This document shows, piece after piece, positions 41,466 to 51,670 of a stretch of 64,000 bases of DNA. Location of the stretch: positions 410,001-474,000 of the forward strand of contig JBBBDQ010000332.1 of assembly GCA_037127315.1 (NCBI GenBank), given 5' to 3'. The position numbers and the translations under genes were made by a program. Source of the DNA: Ascarosepion bandense. Lineage: Eukaryota; Mollusca; Cephalopoda; Sepiida; Sepiidae. Position 1 is the stretch's first letter; each line of letters begins with the position of its first letter. A model generated the notes under the pieces. That model ran no database searches, was not told the origin of the DNA, and was given only the letters and a program-made list of their open reading frames with translations.

Positions 41466-41516
<51 letters not shown>
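41466..41516. repeat. (TA)n microsatellite
   Basis: TA run of about 50 bp at the 3' end of the variant SINE that follows on the minus strand. Confidence 0.96.
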
Positions 41517-41517
<1 letters not shown>

Positions 41518-41752
41518 GGATTCTCCCGTCGCGTTCAACGTATGAGGGTCCAACCTTTTTCCAGCAAGACAACCACACAGAGATTTGTTTATAGTGGTGA
41601 AGGCATTGTGTAGTACCATCCACACTTCTTGGAACTGCTGATAACAAACAATTGGTGCAGATGACTGCCACAAATCGCAGGAACAGCAGACCTCAATTAT
41701 TTAACCCATAATTGGAGGGAACGAACGGATTAATACCTTTCCCAAGGTATTC
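41517..41752 (-). mobile_element. SINE with the variant 3' half, second copy
   Basis: Minus strand: body ACCTTGGGAAAGGTATTAAT and AATTATGGGTTAAATAATTG, then GAGGTCTGCTGTTCC, ATTTGTGGCAGTC, TTGTTATCAGCAGTTCCA, CCTCATACGTTGAACGCGAC, GGGAGAATCC and (TA)n. It matches 19960-20155 closely, defining a subfamily with its own tail. Confidence 0.83.
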
Positions 41753-41757
41753 CTTTA

Positions 41758-42035
41758 TCTAAAAACCTCACTGAAATTCAAATACAGGATCAAAAGCCAA
41801 ATCTTTCTTAGAATTATTGAAGAGGAAGAATACTTCGGAATTTGAATTGGCCCGCACAAAGCCCTGATCACAATCCTATTGAACATTTATGGGATATTTT
41901 GGATAAAAAAATTGATAAATCTAATGTTACTTTGCAAGACACACTTTGGGAACAAATTCAAATAAGCAAGTTGCTCTTTGCCCCACCCTGTACAATCCAC
42001 AGACTAAGAAAGACTTTGTCCATGTAACGCTAATG
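41758..42035 (+). pseudogene. Tc1-type transposase C-terminus, deletion derivative
   Basis: Begins with AAAAACCTCACTGAAATTCA, sub-terminal sequence of the element. It jumps straight to NWPAQSPDHNPIEHLWDILD with the catalytic Glu and continues DKKIDKSNVTLQDTLWEQIQ (about 41845-41965). The HTH domains and both catalytic Asp regions are missing. The copy at 46721-47212 has the same junction. Confidence 0.85.
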
Positions 42036-42990
42036 ATGTTGTGAGAGTTAGAAAAACAAATCATGAAATGTAACCATAACAACACAACACTACCTGCCTT
42101 AGGTCTTACTCTCAACAGCTGCAATAAACAATGGAAAGGAGCGAGAACGAGATAACTTATTTCATGCGCCACAGAATTCAAAACACGAAGTAGCTTCATT
42201 GGGCTTACAGTATCACAGCAACAGTTGTGTTACTTTTTGATCAGAATTCGTAATATATACGCGTTTTTTGTCCGGAATGTGTCTGTAGTAAACAAAACAT
42301 GAACTACATTTAAAACTAAAATCTGACTTATTGTTAGAAATAAACACATTTTCTCGAATTTACAAAATTTGCTTAATACACACAAAACTTGCGCAATTCC
42401 ACACCTCGATGCGAAATGTTTGTCGTCTAATGGAAAGGCCAGAATCACATATGGGAGAGAATTCCCAAACGAATAAGATGAGCAAGACGGCAATTATCAC
42501 GTACCCTTGACAAACGTCAAGCGATCGTATTATTATTGCCTCTCTCTTTCTCTCTTACCTCCTTCTTCATCGTTCACCTCTCACCTTCTGCCTTTCACCA
42601 TTCACACTGAGCGATTACTTCAAAAACACTCCTACCCAACAAACGCTCATACATACATACATACATACACACATATACGTTCCTGCCTATGTACACATAG
42701 ACTCACTCTTGCAAGGGCTACGATGAACTCTACCCTTAACTTCTTTATAATGTTTTTAATTTAACATTAATTTCTATGAATTTTTGTTATTCTTTTCTTT
42801 CAATAAATTTCTGTTTTAACATGCAAAAGGTATACTTTTATTCTTCCACAAATCCACACATTCCGAAGTAGTAGGAAGTTCGGTTATGTATGACACAAGG
42901 CCGATTCAATAAACATTAGCCATCTTCCTACGACTTCATGTTCACTCATTTTGAATATAATGTGAACTTGTTTATTGCACGCTGTCAGAT
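42035..42990. other. Spacer, no gene recognised
   Basis: Mixed composition. A short CATA run lies at 42650-42668. Frames have no recognised domain. Confidence 0.45.
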
Positions 42991-43004
42991 TTAAGTTGTC
43001 TGAA

Positions 43005-43114
43005 TTCCAGTTGAATTCATGGCATTTATTTACGCACAAATACCCTTAGGAAAGGTATCAATCCATCTCTTCCGTCCAGTTATGGGTTAAATAATAGGAC
43101 AGATTGGCCTTGAT
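43005..43114 (+). mobile_element. tRNA-SINE body fragment
   Basis: AATTCCAGTTGAATTCATGG, ACGCACAAATACCCTTAGGA, TTATGGGTTAAATAATAGGA, CAGATTGG: the middle of the main family. Confidence 0.82.
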
Positions 43115-43159
43115 TGAACTCTGAAATTTTATTCACTAAAAATTTGATAATTTTTTTCT

Positions 43160-43390
43160 CTTCTCCACCAACAGGAGTAGATAGGTTTGCCTATCGTCCG
43201 TTTTACAATTTTCCCCGTTATTTTAGCAGAAGTAGAGATTTATCTTTTGTTTTCTGTTTAGGACTGGGTTTCTGTTTTCTTCCAAAATTTGCTTCAGCTC
43301 TGTACTTCTCCAATAGGAGTGAAAACGTTTGTCTATTGTCCGGTTCACACGCCCACCGATATTTTGAAGAATAGTGGAGTTTTATCCCTT
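43160..43390 (+). mobile_element. Diverged head of the LINE-tailed SINE, two units
   Basis: AGGAGTAGATAGGTTTGCCT and ATCGTCCGTTTTAC, then TTCTGTTTAGGACTGGGTTT, CAATAGGAGTGAAAACG, CTATTGTCCGGTTCACACGC. It follows the GGAGTAGATAG...CCGGTTCACAC...CTGTTTAGGATGTGG order of the 1484 and 39326 copies at low identity. Confidence 0.5.
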
Positions 43391-43671
43391 CTTTTCCGTT
43401 TTGGATAGATTTTCTAGTGCCTTCTAAGGTCTGCTTCAGGTCAATACTTCTAACGCTTGTTCTTTGCCACGCTAATGTAAGTTCAAACAGTAACCACCTA
43501 CCTCGGGTGGCTCAGTAGAATACGACATTGTTTTCTAAAACGTTCTCCGGTTAAAATGGGTTTAAACTTTTTATTTCCATGCACAGAGGTTTCTACATTT
43601 TTAATCATATCTGTAAAGCTATCAACTTTCATGTCGGTTTTGCGGGTAAAATCACGATTATCGAAAAATGG

Positions 43672-43830
43672 AATCAGTTATTCTGGTTCAAATCCTGTCC
43701 TCAACCAGCGCGTTCACTTTCGCAGTAATACACATGGTAAAGATATGGATTCATCTCTTTTTTTTGACTGACTACTAGTTAAGTAACAGGTTATACTGGG
43801 CTCTGTAGCCTTGACTGTAATTTAGTCTGA
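43672..43830 (+). mobile_element. Old tRNA-SINE copy
   Basis: GGTTCAAATCCTG (box B), CACTTTCGCAGTAATACACA, AAGTAACAGGTTATACTGGG, CTCTGTAGCCTTGACTG: order as in the main family, low identity. Confidence 0.5.
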
Positions 43831-43934
43831 GAGAAACAGAAAACTCTGAATTACAACCACGCAGAAGCCAAAAAGAAACCATTACACTGTCTTTCCCAAC
43901 CTCATTTATTTATTTATTTTTAACTAAAGTTCAA

Positions 43935-44735
43935 AATATCTTCTTCTTCTATGTGCCCTATCCCTTCAGGATGTAGGCGATCATAGCTTTCCACGTTTTC
44001 CTATCCCTGGTGGCTCTGAGCACGCCTTCTCCTGTTACACCGTGCAATCCTCGTTCTGTCATCCACTTGATTAGGTCCTTTAAATATGGTATCTGTTTCT
44101 TTCCCCTGTCTCTTTTTCCCTCTATCTGGTCTGACCTTTATCAGGTTCTCCAGGCCTTCCTTCCTTCCTCATTGCGTGTCCCAGGAACTTGAGCTGTCTC
44201 TTCCTGATGCTCAGTATTAATTTCCTTTTTGTTTCCATCATTTCCAAGACCTCATCATTGCTCACATGTTCGATCCATGAGATTCGCAGAATCCTTCTAT
44301 AGAACCACATTCTAGTTGCTTCAATTTTTTCCGTCATCTTTGATGGTATTGTTTAGCATTCACTGCCATATTGAAGGACGGACAGCACGTAGCAATCCAG
44401 TACTCTCTTTCTAGTTTTTAGCGAAATTGTCCTGTTTCTTAATACCTTACTCAACTTCTGGAATGTTTCCTTCGCCATGCCAATTCACCTTCGGATCTCT
44501 GTGTCGCACTTTCCGTTTTCAGTTATAACGCTTCCCGGGTATTTAAATTTTTGTACCTGCTTGATTCTGGTATCCCCGACCTGTATTTGGCATTTTGGGC
44601 TGCCCTTTTTACTGATGACCATGCATTCAATTTGCTTGCAGTTTATTTCTAGTCCCTTCTTGTTACTTTCTACTGCTATCTTCTGTAAGATGACCCAAAT
44701 GCCACTAAAGAAAGAGATTTACTGAAGGCGGTTGT
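43935..44735 (-). mobile_element. LINE family B (RTE-like), longest 3' part
   Basis: Minus frame 44337-44122 has MTEKIEATRMWFYRRILRIS, WIEHVSNDEVLEMMETKRKL and FLGHAMRKEG. Further upstream on the minus strand (44340-44730) are remnants of the RT palm and thumb, including 'GSECxTI' and 'KKLSKVLRNR' type sequence. 3' end near 43935. Stops and shifts throughout. Confidence 0.85.
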
Positions 44736-44739
44736 TGTT

Positions 44740-45055
44740 CGACAAATTATGCGGTTATGTGGGAAAGATAACGATAACTGAAGAGGTTAAAATAGTGGTG
44801 GCCGGGAAAGAATCCTCCCGGGGTTCTGTTCCACAAAACAGTCGTTCACAGGAAGAAGCTACCTGAGAAAAGATCTTACTCGTTAATAAAAGAATACGAA
44901 TGGAATTTAGGTGGTTCGCCTTAGTTGAACGCAGTGAGGCAGGAAGTGTTTAATTTAGCGAAATTAAAGAATGTAGCCATTTTGAACATATCCATCACAA
45001 TACAGTGGCTGCTCCTTGATGATGGAACGTTACATGTTTAATTTTTATAGCACTA
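44740..45055. other. Spacer, no gene recognised
   Basis: Balanced composition. No repeat or motif assigned. Confidence 0.4.
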
Positions 45056-45059
45056 AATG

Positions 45060-45482
45060 TGACTATCCAGTTTTCCTCCATTTGGTTGTTAAAACTATGT
45101 CAGAGTCAGGCTCTGGTCATCTCGAATTTTGAAGATGAACCCATTTACCGTTTTATGGATCCTGACTTCGCATCTGAGATTCCAGTACCTTAATGTGGCG
45201 TCTCCGTGTCATTATTATAATAAAAGAATAATAAATATTTTAAATAAAATACATTATAATCATATTTCATCTATAATGTATATGCTTAGTTGTGGTTTTG
45301 GTAGCAACTGCATAGGAAGAACTTCGCAGCGTTTAGATTGTAGAATTAGGCGGCATGTTCTATCTAGAATTCTTAATCCGGATGTTCGTACAAGCCAACT
45401 GGTTAACACATTTGGGTCAACTATCACTCAGCATCTTAGAAATTGCAGAAATCATGTGACTGATTTTAGTGTGGACTAGTTT
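45060..45482 (+). pseudogene. Penelope-like element, GIY-YIG endonuclease domain fragment
   Basis: Frame 45129-45479 includes NILNKIHYNHISSIMYMLSC, then GFGSNCIGRTSQRLDCRIRR, HVLSRILNP and STITQHLRNCRNHVTDF. The 'YxLxC..C..xYIGRTxxRLxxRxxxH' order is that of the GIY-YIG nuclease fused to Penelope-like RTs: the Arg of GRTSQRL is present, the two Tyr positions are partly changed. The domain nicks target DNA for priming. No RT is seen upstream, so the element is 5'-truncated. Confidence 0.82.
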
Positions 45483-45904
45483 CCCAATTTTGTCTGGTTC
45501 ACACTCTTTTTCACTTGTAGGCATTGGAATCACCGTATATTAGGTCTAGGAGGCCGTCTCTATGTAAAAAGAGAGACTGCCTCCACATTATCAGTATCTA
45601 GTGCTCATTTAAAAAAAAAAAAAAGGATGAAAAATTTTCCCAGGCGGCCCTGACGAATTTAGGATAGAAACCAGTCGGTTATTTTTTCCTGTGTTTTTCA
45701 TTTTTTATTTTCCATCTTTACAAAATCCCTGTAAGCATTAAATTTAATTTATTTCTTGCCATAATGTACATTAATATTCATGGTTGAAAGCAACGGAATT
45801 TTTGTAAATAAAGTAGTCAATAAAAAAAAACTTAAGCGACAATAGCAAATACATTAATGAAGTTTCAAACGAATTGTATTTCGACAGACATGTTTGAGTG
45901 TAGG

Positions 45905-46262
45905 AACTCTTAATAATTCAATATATTCATCTGAACTCTGAATTCTACTCTGTTACATTATTTACATTGTTCAGACTATTGTCTTAATCTTTATTGCCAT
46001 TATTAGACGTTTCGGCCGTTGTAGGCTCTGGCCTTCTTCAGGTGCTAGAAATTTCAAACTGAACTTTTTATTACGCTCACTGGAGTATATCATTCTCATT
46101 CCATGTGCGATGCCACTTCTGTTAACCATGTAGCTATCTCTCTCTAACTTAACTTTTAAATTATTTGTTCACCACTGCTGTTGCCTGGTATTGAACTAAC
46201 AACTCTTTAAGTCAAGTCACTGAAACCAACCTACGTCTATATCCACTGGGCCATGTATCTTT
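45905..46262 (-). mobile_element. SINE family T4, full length
   Basis: Head on the minus strand (GGCCCAGTGGATATAGACGT, GTTAGTTCAATACCAGGCAA), middle, CACCTGAAGAAGGCCAGAGC, CTACAACGGCCGAAACGTCT, then AGACAATAGTCTGAACAATG. It stands head-to-head with the T4 tail fragment at 46263. Confidence 0.78.
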
Positions 46263-46395
46263 GAGCAACTGAAGAAGGCCGGAGCGTACAACGGCTGAAA
46301 CGTCTTAATAATAGCAATAAAGATGAGGACAATAGTCCGAACAATATGAATAGTGCAAATAATACCCCATCTCAGAAGTATAGACAAACTATTCT
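46263..46395 (+). mobile_element. SINE T4 tail fragment
   Basis: AACTGAAGAAGGCCGGAGCG, TACAACGGCTGAAACGTC, GACAATAGTCCGAACAATAT. Confidence 0.75.
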
Positions 46396-46510
46396 GCTAT
46401 GTCCACTTTCGCACAAATATATTTGGGAAAGACATCTTTTTACCCTCTAGGTTTGGGTGAAATATCAGAGAAAACTGGGATCGGTACCATTGCTATGACA
46501 TGAATTCAAA
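46395..46510 (+). mobile_element. Very old tRNA-SINE body (possible)
   Basis: CACTTTCGCACAAATATATT, TGGGAAAGACATC, GGTTTGGGTGAAATATCAGA follow the order of the main SINE body at low identity. Confidence 0.35.
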
Positions 46511-46720
46511 ACCAAGGAGAAGGCGAAAACGTGAAATGATGTCAATTCACAGATAATTTTACTGCCTCATGAACAAAATTGCTGCCTTTTATTCGTCTTA
46601 TAGAACCGTATTTTTTGCCTTCTGTCAGCATGGCTGATGCTAGTCTCCAAGTATGCAGCTCACTGTGAATTCTCGTACTAAAAAAAAATTGGAACGATTA
46701 TATTGAATATATAGAGTACT

Positions 46721-47212
46721 GTGCAAAAGTATTAGGACAAGAACGATTTTATCTGTTATGAGGCATACTGACAGAAAATAGACAATTTAATTAAAGTAAT
46801 TTTATTTGATTTACTTAACAAATGCTTTAGCACGAAAAAAAACCTGTTACAAAATAAATTTACTATTTAGTATGATAGCCTTTTGCTTTGATCACTGCCT
46901 TCATTCTGTCAGACATTGACATCATAAGCTTCTTCAATGTATCTAATGGTATCTCCTGCCAAGCAGCTTGTATTTGTTCCCAAAGTGTTTCTTGCGAAGT
47001 AACATTAGATTTAAATTTTTTTATTCAAAATATCCCACAGATGTTCAATAGGATTTAGATCAGGCCTTTGTTGGTGCCAATTCAAATTCCGAAGCCTTCC
47101 TTCTTCTTCCTTTATAGTTAAGTTATTCTAACAAAGGTTTGGCTTTTCACCCTGTATTTTAATTTCAGTGAGGTTTTTAGGAAAAATCACCCTTGTCCTA
47201 ATACTTTTGCAC
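46721..47212 (-). mobile_element. Tc1-type element, internal deletion derivative with TIRs
   Basis: Terminal repeats GTACTGTGCAAAAGTATTAG (46723) and CTAATACTTTTGCACACTAC (47193) are inverted. The minus-strand interior reads RPDLNPIEHLWDILN (catalytic Glu), TLWEQIQAAWQEIPLDTLKK and MSMSDRMKAVIKAKGYHTK to the C-terminus, with one or two shifts. The N-terminal two thirds are missing, joined at the same point as 41758-42035. Mobilisable only in trans. Confidence 0.88.
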
Positions 47213-47325
47213 ACTACCTGTAGTGTGCAAAAGTGTTAGGACACGGGTGATTTTAAACTTTATTTTGATGCCTTATGAAAGATAAAATAGTTCTTGTCCT
47301 AATACTGCACTGTACCTGTACCAGT
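47213..47325. mobile_element. Tc1-related MITE, about 105 bp
   Basis: GTAGTGTGCAAAAGTGTTAG at the left and TCTTGTCCTAATACTGCACT at the right are inverted repeats of the same TIR, with only about 40 bp between. It abuts the deletion derivative, sharing CCTGTA. Confidence 0.83.
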
Positions 47326-47414
47326 TGCTAAGTGTGCTGTTAGGAAATTTTGTTCAATATGTTGTGCTAGATAAATTTTCTCACCAGAATCTATCTTTCA
47401 CCTTATTAAGACAA

Positions 47415-47845
47415 GCATTCGTCTGAGCATTGAATATTATGGCCACAACTGCTCTGATGCTACTGATATGTACCTAGAGATATCAGACAAAAGGCAAAGA
47501 ATCTGCAAAGGTACGGGTCCTGATCTAGCATCTCGGATTCAATCACTTTCCCAGCGCCGTATTGTAACCGTAAGTTCTATTCTGGTAGTTCCTTCTTTGG
47601 CACTTCTCGCCAGTAAAACTCCCATATATCTTCTTGCTTTTTTGTTAACTACGAATTAGAAAAAAAATTAATTCAACATCAGTCGTCATTTCCTGTCTCC
47701 TTGAATCCTGTCCTTTTATTAAATGTTTTCCTAAATAAATTTTGTTCAGTGTTTTTCACTTTCAGTAACTACCTGCGTCTTAGTGGCTTTATTGCCTTAA
47801 TTGGCAGATTTCTTACGTTCAGTAATATCGTGTGAAAATTTAAAA
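47415..47845 (+). mobile_element. LINE family A, 3' end, internally deleted
   Basis: GPDLASRIQSLSQRRIVT runs directly into VSSILVVPSLALLASKTPIY, skipping the YKYFHG...TR block, so about 150 bp of the C-terminal coding part is deleted. 3' UTR CCTGCGTCTTAGTGGCTTTA. Confidence 0.75.
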
Positions 47846-48064
47846 AAAGACGCGACAATGCGTGGCGCCTTTCTTTAGTCACATGACTAAGTACACGAAG
47901 CAAAGTGCTGATATTGAGCTAAGCCAGAAGTGTTAATATAAAACTGCAAGTAGCAATTTGCCCAGCTTAATGAGGATAACGTGCAAGGGTTAGAAATGCA
48001 CTCAAACATTTTAGATGTGATCTAGTACTGTTTCTCACTTTTAGTTCTCCGTAACAGTTCCCAC

Positions 48065-48500
48065 ATCAATCTCTGCTTTCCATCTTTGCTTTCGCTAATC
48101 CCCATCTTTATATCTCAACATCATTACGCCCCACTCTACTTAGGATCTTCCCTTTCTCCGCCCATTGTGTGGATATTAATTTCTTTCTACGCCATTCTCT
48201 GTTTCTCCTCTTCTCTTTCTCCGCTCACCGTCTTGATATCGTTCCTCTCATTACATCATTCTCTACTTCCTATCTTCCGTTTCTCCGCCCATCGTTTTGA
48301 TATCCCTTCTTCCTTAGGTCACTGTTTCTCCACCCACCGTCTGAATATCCCTTTTTGCTGCATTCTGTTTTCCAATTCCCTTTTCTCGACGCACCGTCTT
48401 AATATCCCTCTCACCTTACGTCACCCTCTGATTCTCATCTTATTTTTTCTCCGCCCAAATCTCTCCTAACGTCACTCTCTGCTTCTCTTTCTCCTTGACA
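48065..48500. repeat. Degenerate minisatellite of about 65-70 bp
   Basis: CTCCGCCCATTGTGTGGATA, CTCCGCTCACCGTCTTGATA, CTCCGCCCATCGTTTTGATA, CTCCACCCACCGTCTGAATA, CTCGACGCACCGTCTTAATA recur with intervening TCATTCTCTGCTTCTC-type sequence. The frame 48086-48469 is a by-product. Confidence 0.85.
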
Positions 48501-48611
48501 TTCCTTTCATCTCTGTCCTATTTTCTTTTTTCTATTCACCCCTAGTCCCTGCATACTACTTTTTTATAGGTACAATATATGCTATATGCCCAGCATTTTT
48601 GGCATCTGGAA

Positions 48612-48922
48612 GTGCGTTGTGGTGCAGTGGATATCGGCTCAGAACGAGAAATTTGGGTGCCGAGTTCGAGTTCGAGTTCCAGTTGAATTTCTTGCATTCA
48701 CTTTCACAAGTACCCTTAGGAAAGGTATTAATCCGCCTCTTCTCTCTAGTTATAGGTTAAATAATAGAACAGATTGGGTTCTATAGCCTTAGTTGACAAC
48801 CAGTCTACCGCAGGAAGTAATGGCATGCTACTGCGGGATAATCTTCTGCCCAGTCTGTCATGTCTCTTTCAAGACATGATCGCCCAAGTGCGTATCACGT
48901 ATGGCATTTAACTGACTAACTC
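48612..48922 (+). mobile_element. tRNA-derived SINE, near full length
   Basis: Head GTGCGTTGTGGTGCAGTGGA, GAGTTCGAGTTCGAGTTCC (box B duplicated in a 6-bp tandem), body GTACCCTTAGGAAAGGTATT, tail GACATGATCGCCC, GGCATTTAACTGACTAAC. Confidence 0.92.
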
Positions 48923-49054
48923 TTTTTTTTCTTCTTCAGGCATATTCACTTTTTAAATATTGTCTTTTTTATCTCACTCCTTACTCTCCATTTTTAGTTC
49001 CACCTTCCTTTTCTTTCTAGTGACTCCAAGAAAATATACTAAAATGTTCTTTAA

Positions 49055-49495
49055 TACATGTCCTCATTCATAACAATGAATTCTGGACAATTTACTCACA
49101 GCTGAAAAAGAGACTTGAAGTAGCAGAAATGTGGTTCTATAGAAACATGTTAAGGATACCATGAATCAAGCATTTGAGCAACGACGAAGATCTTCAGACA
49201 AAAGAAAAGGACACTCAATCTTAACATCAGGAAGAGGCGATTTAAATTTCTTAGGAACATAATAAGAAAAGACGGCTTGGAAATTTTAATACTCACCGGA
49301 CAGATTAAAGGTAAGAGGAAAACAACGCACAGCTTACCTGGTGAGAGTGAATGAGTGAGCGAATGGATGGTGGTACAGGATTTGGGAGCGATGGCAAAAA
49401 GACAAAGGTTATTAAGAGCTATAAAGAACAGATAAGTGTAGAGAATAATGATCACCAACGTCCAGAAAGTACACGGCACAAATAAAAAGAAAATC
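49055..49495 (+). mobile_element. LINE family B (RTE-like), 3' end
   Basis: CATTCATAACAATGAATTCT ('SVxxNEFW' region), CAGAAATGTGGTTCTATAGA, GCATTTGAGCAACGACGAAG, AATTTCTTAGGAACATAATA, ATAATGATCACCAACGTCCA. No intact frame. The order follows the 38600 copy. Confidence 0.8.
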
Positions 49496-49514
49496 CATAT
49501 TCACATTATTGTGT

Positions 49515-50030
49515 CTTCCACCTTTGCAACATCGGTTCTGGCACGATCACCAAAATTAAGCAATGTTCGAGCCTGGTCAGTACCTAGATGGAATACCAGG
49601 CGCTGAAAGTTTAGGTGTGTGACTGTTATGTTTATGGCCACGTCACGTTGAACCACCAGTTCACATATAATCACCGAAATTAAGCAACGTCGAACCTGGT
49701 CAGTAACTAGATGAATGACCACTTCGAAATACTAGGCGCTGAAGGCTTAGATGTGCGGCTGTTTTGCTTTCTAGCCACATCACGTTCAAACGCCAGTTCC
49801 CATATGATCACCAAAATTAAGCAACGTTGAGCCTGGTTATTACTTAGATGGGTGACAACTTCGAAATACGAGGCGCTGAAAGCTTAGATGTGCGTCTGTT
49901 TTGCTTTCTAGCCACATCACGTTCAAACACCAGTTCCCATATGATTACCAAAACTAAGCAACGTTGGGCCTGGTCACTACTTAGATGGGTGACTACTTGG
50001 AAATACCAGCCGCTGAAAGCTTGGATATGC
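49515..50030 (+). repeat. Tandem array of four 5S rRNA-derived units
   Basis: TAAGCAA of the 5S A box recurs at 49557, 49681, 49818 and 49955, spaced 124, 137 and 137 bp. Units carry TCACGTT(C/G)AA, GATCACCAAAATTAAGCAAC, GAGCCTGGT..TACTTAGATG, GGGTGAC and GGCGCTGAAAGCTTA, so nearly the whole 5S gene is present. Spacers are only about 18 bp (GATGTGCGGCTGTTTTGC). Units 3 and 4 are the most alike. Substitutions at conserved 5S positions and the absence of T-run terminators argue against functional 5S genes. After unit 4 comes main-SINE body sequence (GCGCAAATACCCCTGGAAAA) to about 50125. Confidence 0.85.
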
Positions 50031-50164
50031 GGTTGATGTAATAAGTAATGACTTGGAATTGTTAATCCCAGTGCCCCATGTTTATATTCAATTAAGCGCA
50101 AATACCCCTGGAAAAAGTATGAATTCACATTTTCTCAACCTAGCAATTTGTATCACTTAACAAT

Positions 50165-50454
50165 TCAGTCAGTTAAGTGCCATACGTGATACACGCTTGG
50201 GCGATCATGTCTGGAAAAAAGATTATCCCGCAGTAGGTTGCCATTGCTTTCTGCGGTAGACTGGTTGCCGATCAAGGCTATATAGAACCCAATCTGTCCT
50301 GTTATTTAACCCATAACTGGAAGGAATAGACGGATTAATACCTTTCCCAAGGGTATTTGCGCGTAAGTGAATGCAATGAATTCAACTGGAATTCGAACTC
50401 GGCTCTACCGATTTCTTGTTCCGAGTCGATATCCACTGCGCCACAACGCACATC
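50165..50454 (-). mobile_element. tRNA-derived SINE, near full length
   Basis: Tail CAGTCAGTTAAGTGCCATAC, body AACCCAATCTGTCCTGTTAT and CCCAAGGGTATTTGCGCGTA, head ATATCCACTGCGCCACAACG. It lacks about 25 bp of the tail hairpin (GTCTGG joined to AAAAAAGATTATCC). Confidence 0.92.
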
Positions 50455-50504
50455 CTCATTATTACCACTAAAAATACACCTACAATCTAATTTGATGAGA
50501 CTTT

Positions 50505-51195
50505 CATGAGGTGAAGAGAGTAAAAGACAATAAATGAATAGGGTCTATTTAAACCGAAAATGCCGACTGACATTGCTTATACATTTTAGGTAACAACGAA
50601 GAAAAACCCGAAAGCGTGTTCCATAAGTGAAAAGTTCCAGAAAGGAAGCAATTAGAATAGAAGAGGGGTGCATTTAATAAGTTCAAGAGTAAAACGGTTC
50701 CAATCTAGTAACACTCTTAAATTCATGTCACCAGTGAAAAGAGCTCATCAGAACACTTGCCATGAAAATATGTGAAAAGAAAAAGGGAAGCCACAACCCG
50801 TCGGTGAGAAAGTGACTGAAGTTGAGATTCCTGGTCAAGATCGATTACTCACCTCAACATGGACTCACCCACTGCTATATTAATAGGTGTGTGATAGCAG
50901 TAGTGGGGAAACAAACAGTAGCACTGAGCGCATGACTACAGTCGACTACCAAGGACTATACTGGATTCGTAAGCTCTGCTTACTGTACCTTCTTCTTTGT
51001 AACCTTTCCTGTAAATACATCTTTCTTTAACCGACACCTCGTGTTCCGTGTTATATTTCCGTGGACCCACTTTTGGCTCCACATCAATTACATTAGATAC
51101 CCTTCTTTGAATTCTGTCAAGATATGCAGCAGTAGTCAGATTGGCAGTAATATTTAATGCTCAGACGAATGGTTGATTTATAAATGTGCAAGATG
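50505..51195 (-). mobile_element. LINE family A copy interrupted by a 238-bp insertion
   Basis: Minus-strand family A sequence at 50505-50848 (ACACTTGCCATGAAAATATG, GGGAAGCCACAACCCGTCGG) resumes at 51092 (CCCTTCTTTGAATTCTGTCA) and ends at about 51195, where another LINE A tail was inserted. No intact frame. Confidence 0.75.
50849..51086. mobile_element. Unclassified 238-bp insertion in a LINE
   Basis: Bounded by ATTAC on both sides (50844-50848 and 51087-51091) within otherwise continuous LINE A sequence. Interior: GGTGTGTGATAGCAGTAGTG, CTGTAAATACATC, CACCTCGTGTTCCGTGTTAT, GTGGACCCACTTTTGGCTCC. A solo LTR is possible but the ends are not clear TG...CA. Confidence 0.55.
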
Positions 51196-51198
51196 GAA

Positions 51199-51670
51199 TC
51201 TTTTTTTTTTTAATCATTTCACCCCGAGCAAGGCGGAAACGCCACTGATGTGCAGGGGGTTACATAAATGTAAAAAGATTAATTAGAAAAGAGTGAGGAG
51301 TACAAACTAGTTAGAAAAAAACAATAGAAAGCTGAGAAAGCAGGTGCGATGACAGATACATAGGTGGAGAGAAAGGGAAGGTTATACATGGGAGGGGAGA
51401 GAGCTAGAGGCCAGTGGTTAGTAGATGAGTATTGACTTTGCATTTAAATTTCTGGAGGTTGTAGCCGTCAGGAAAGCAAGAATACGGGAGTGAGTTCCAC
51501 AGGCGGGAAGTGCGAGAGAAGAAGCTGCAGGAGTAGAATTGTCGTCTGCATTTGGCTAACCTGACAGTGAATGGGTGGGACCCAGTTGCCAGTCTGGTTC
51601 CCGAGTAAACACCTGTTGAGGAGGCATCAGTGACTTAAGCTCATCCGAGCAGAAGCCATGAAAGTATAAG
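51199..51670 (-). mobile_element. LINE family A, 3' end
   Basis: Starts with TTTTTTTTAATCATTTCACC, CCGAGCAAGGCGGAAACGCC, and runs to GCTCATCCGAGCAGAAGCCA (CSDEL codons) near 51658. The coding part carries shifts. It was inserted tail-first against the preceding LINE A copy. Confidence 0.85.

Noticed and set aside
48086..48469. Leu/Ser/Pro-rich frame of 127 codons
   Set aside because: It lies wholly in a degenerate minisatellite.
49515..50030. Functional 5S rRNA gene cluster
   Set aside because: Changes at conserved positions, spacers of about 18 bp and no T-run terminators.
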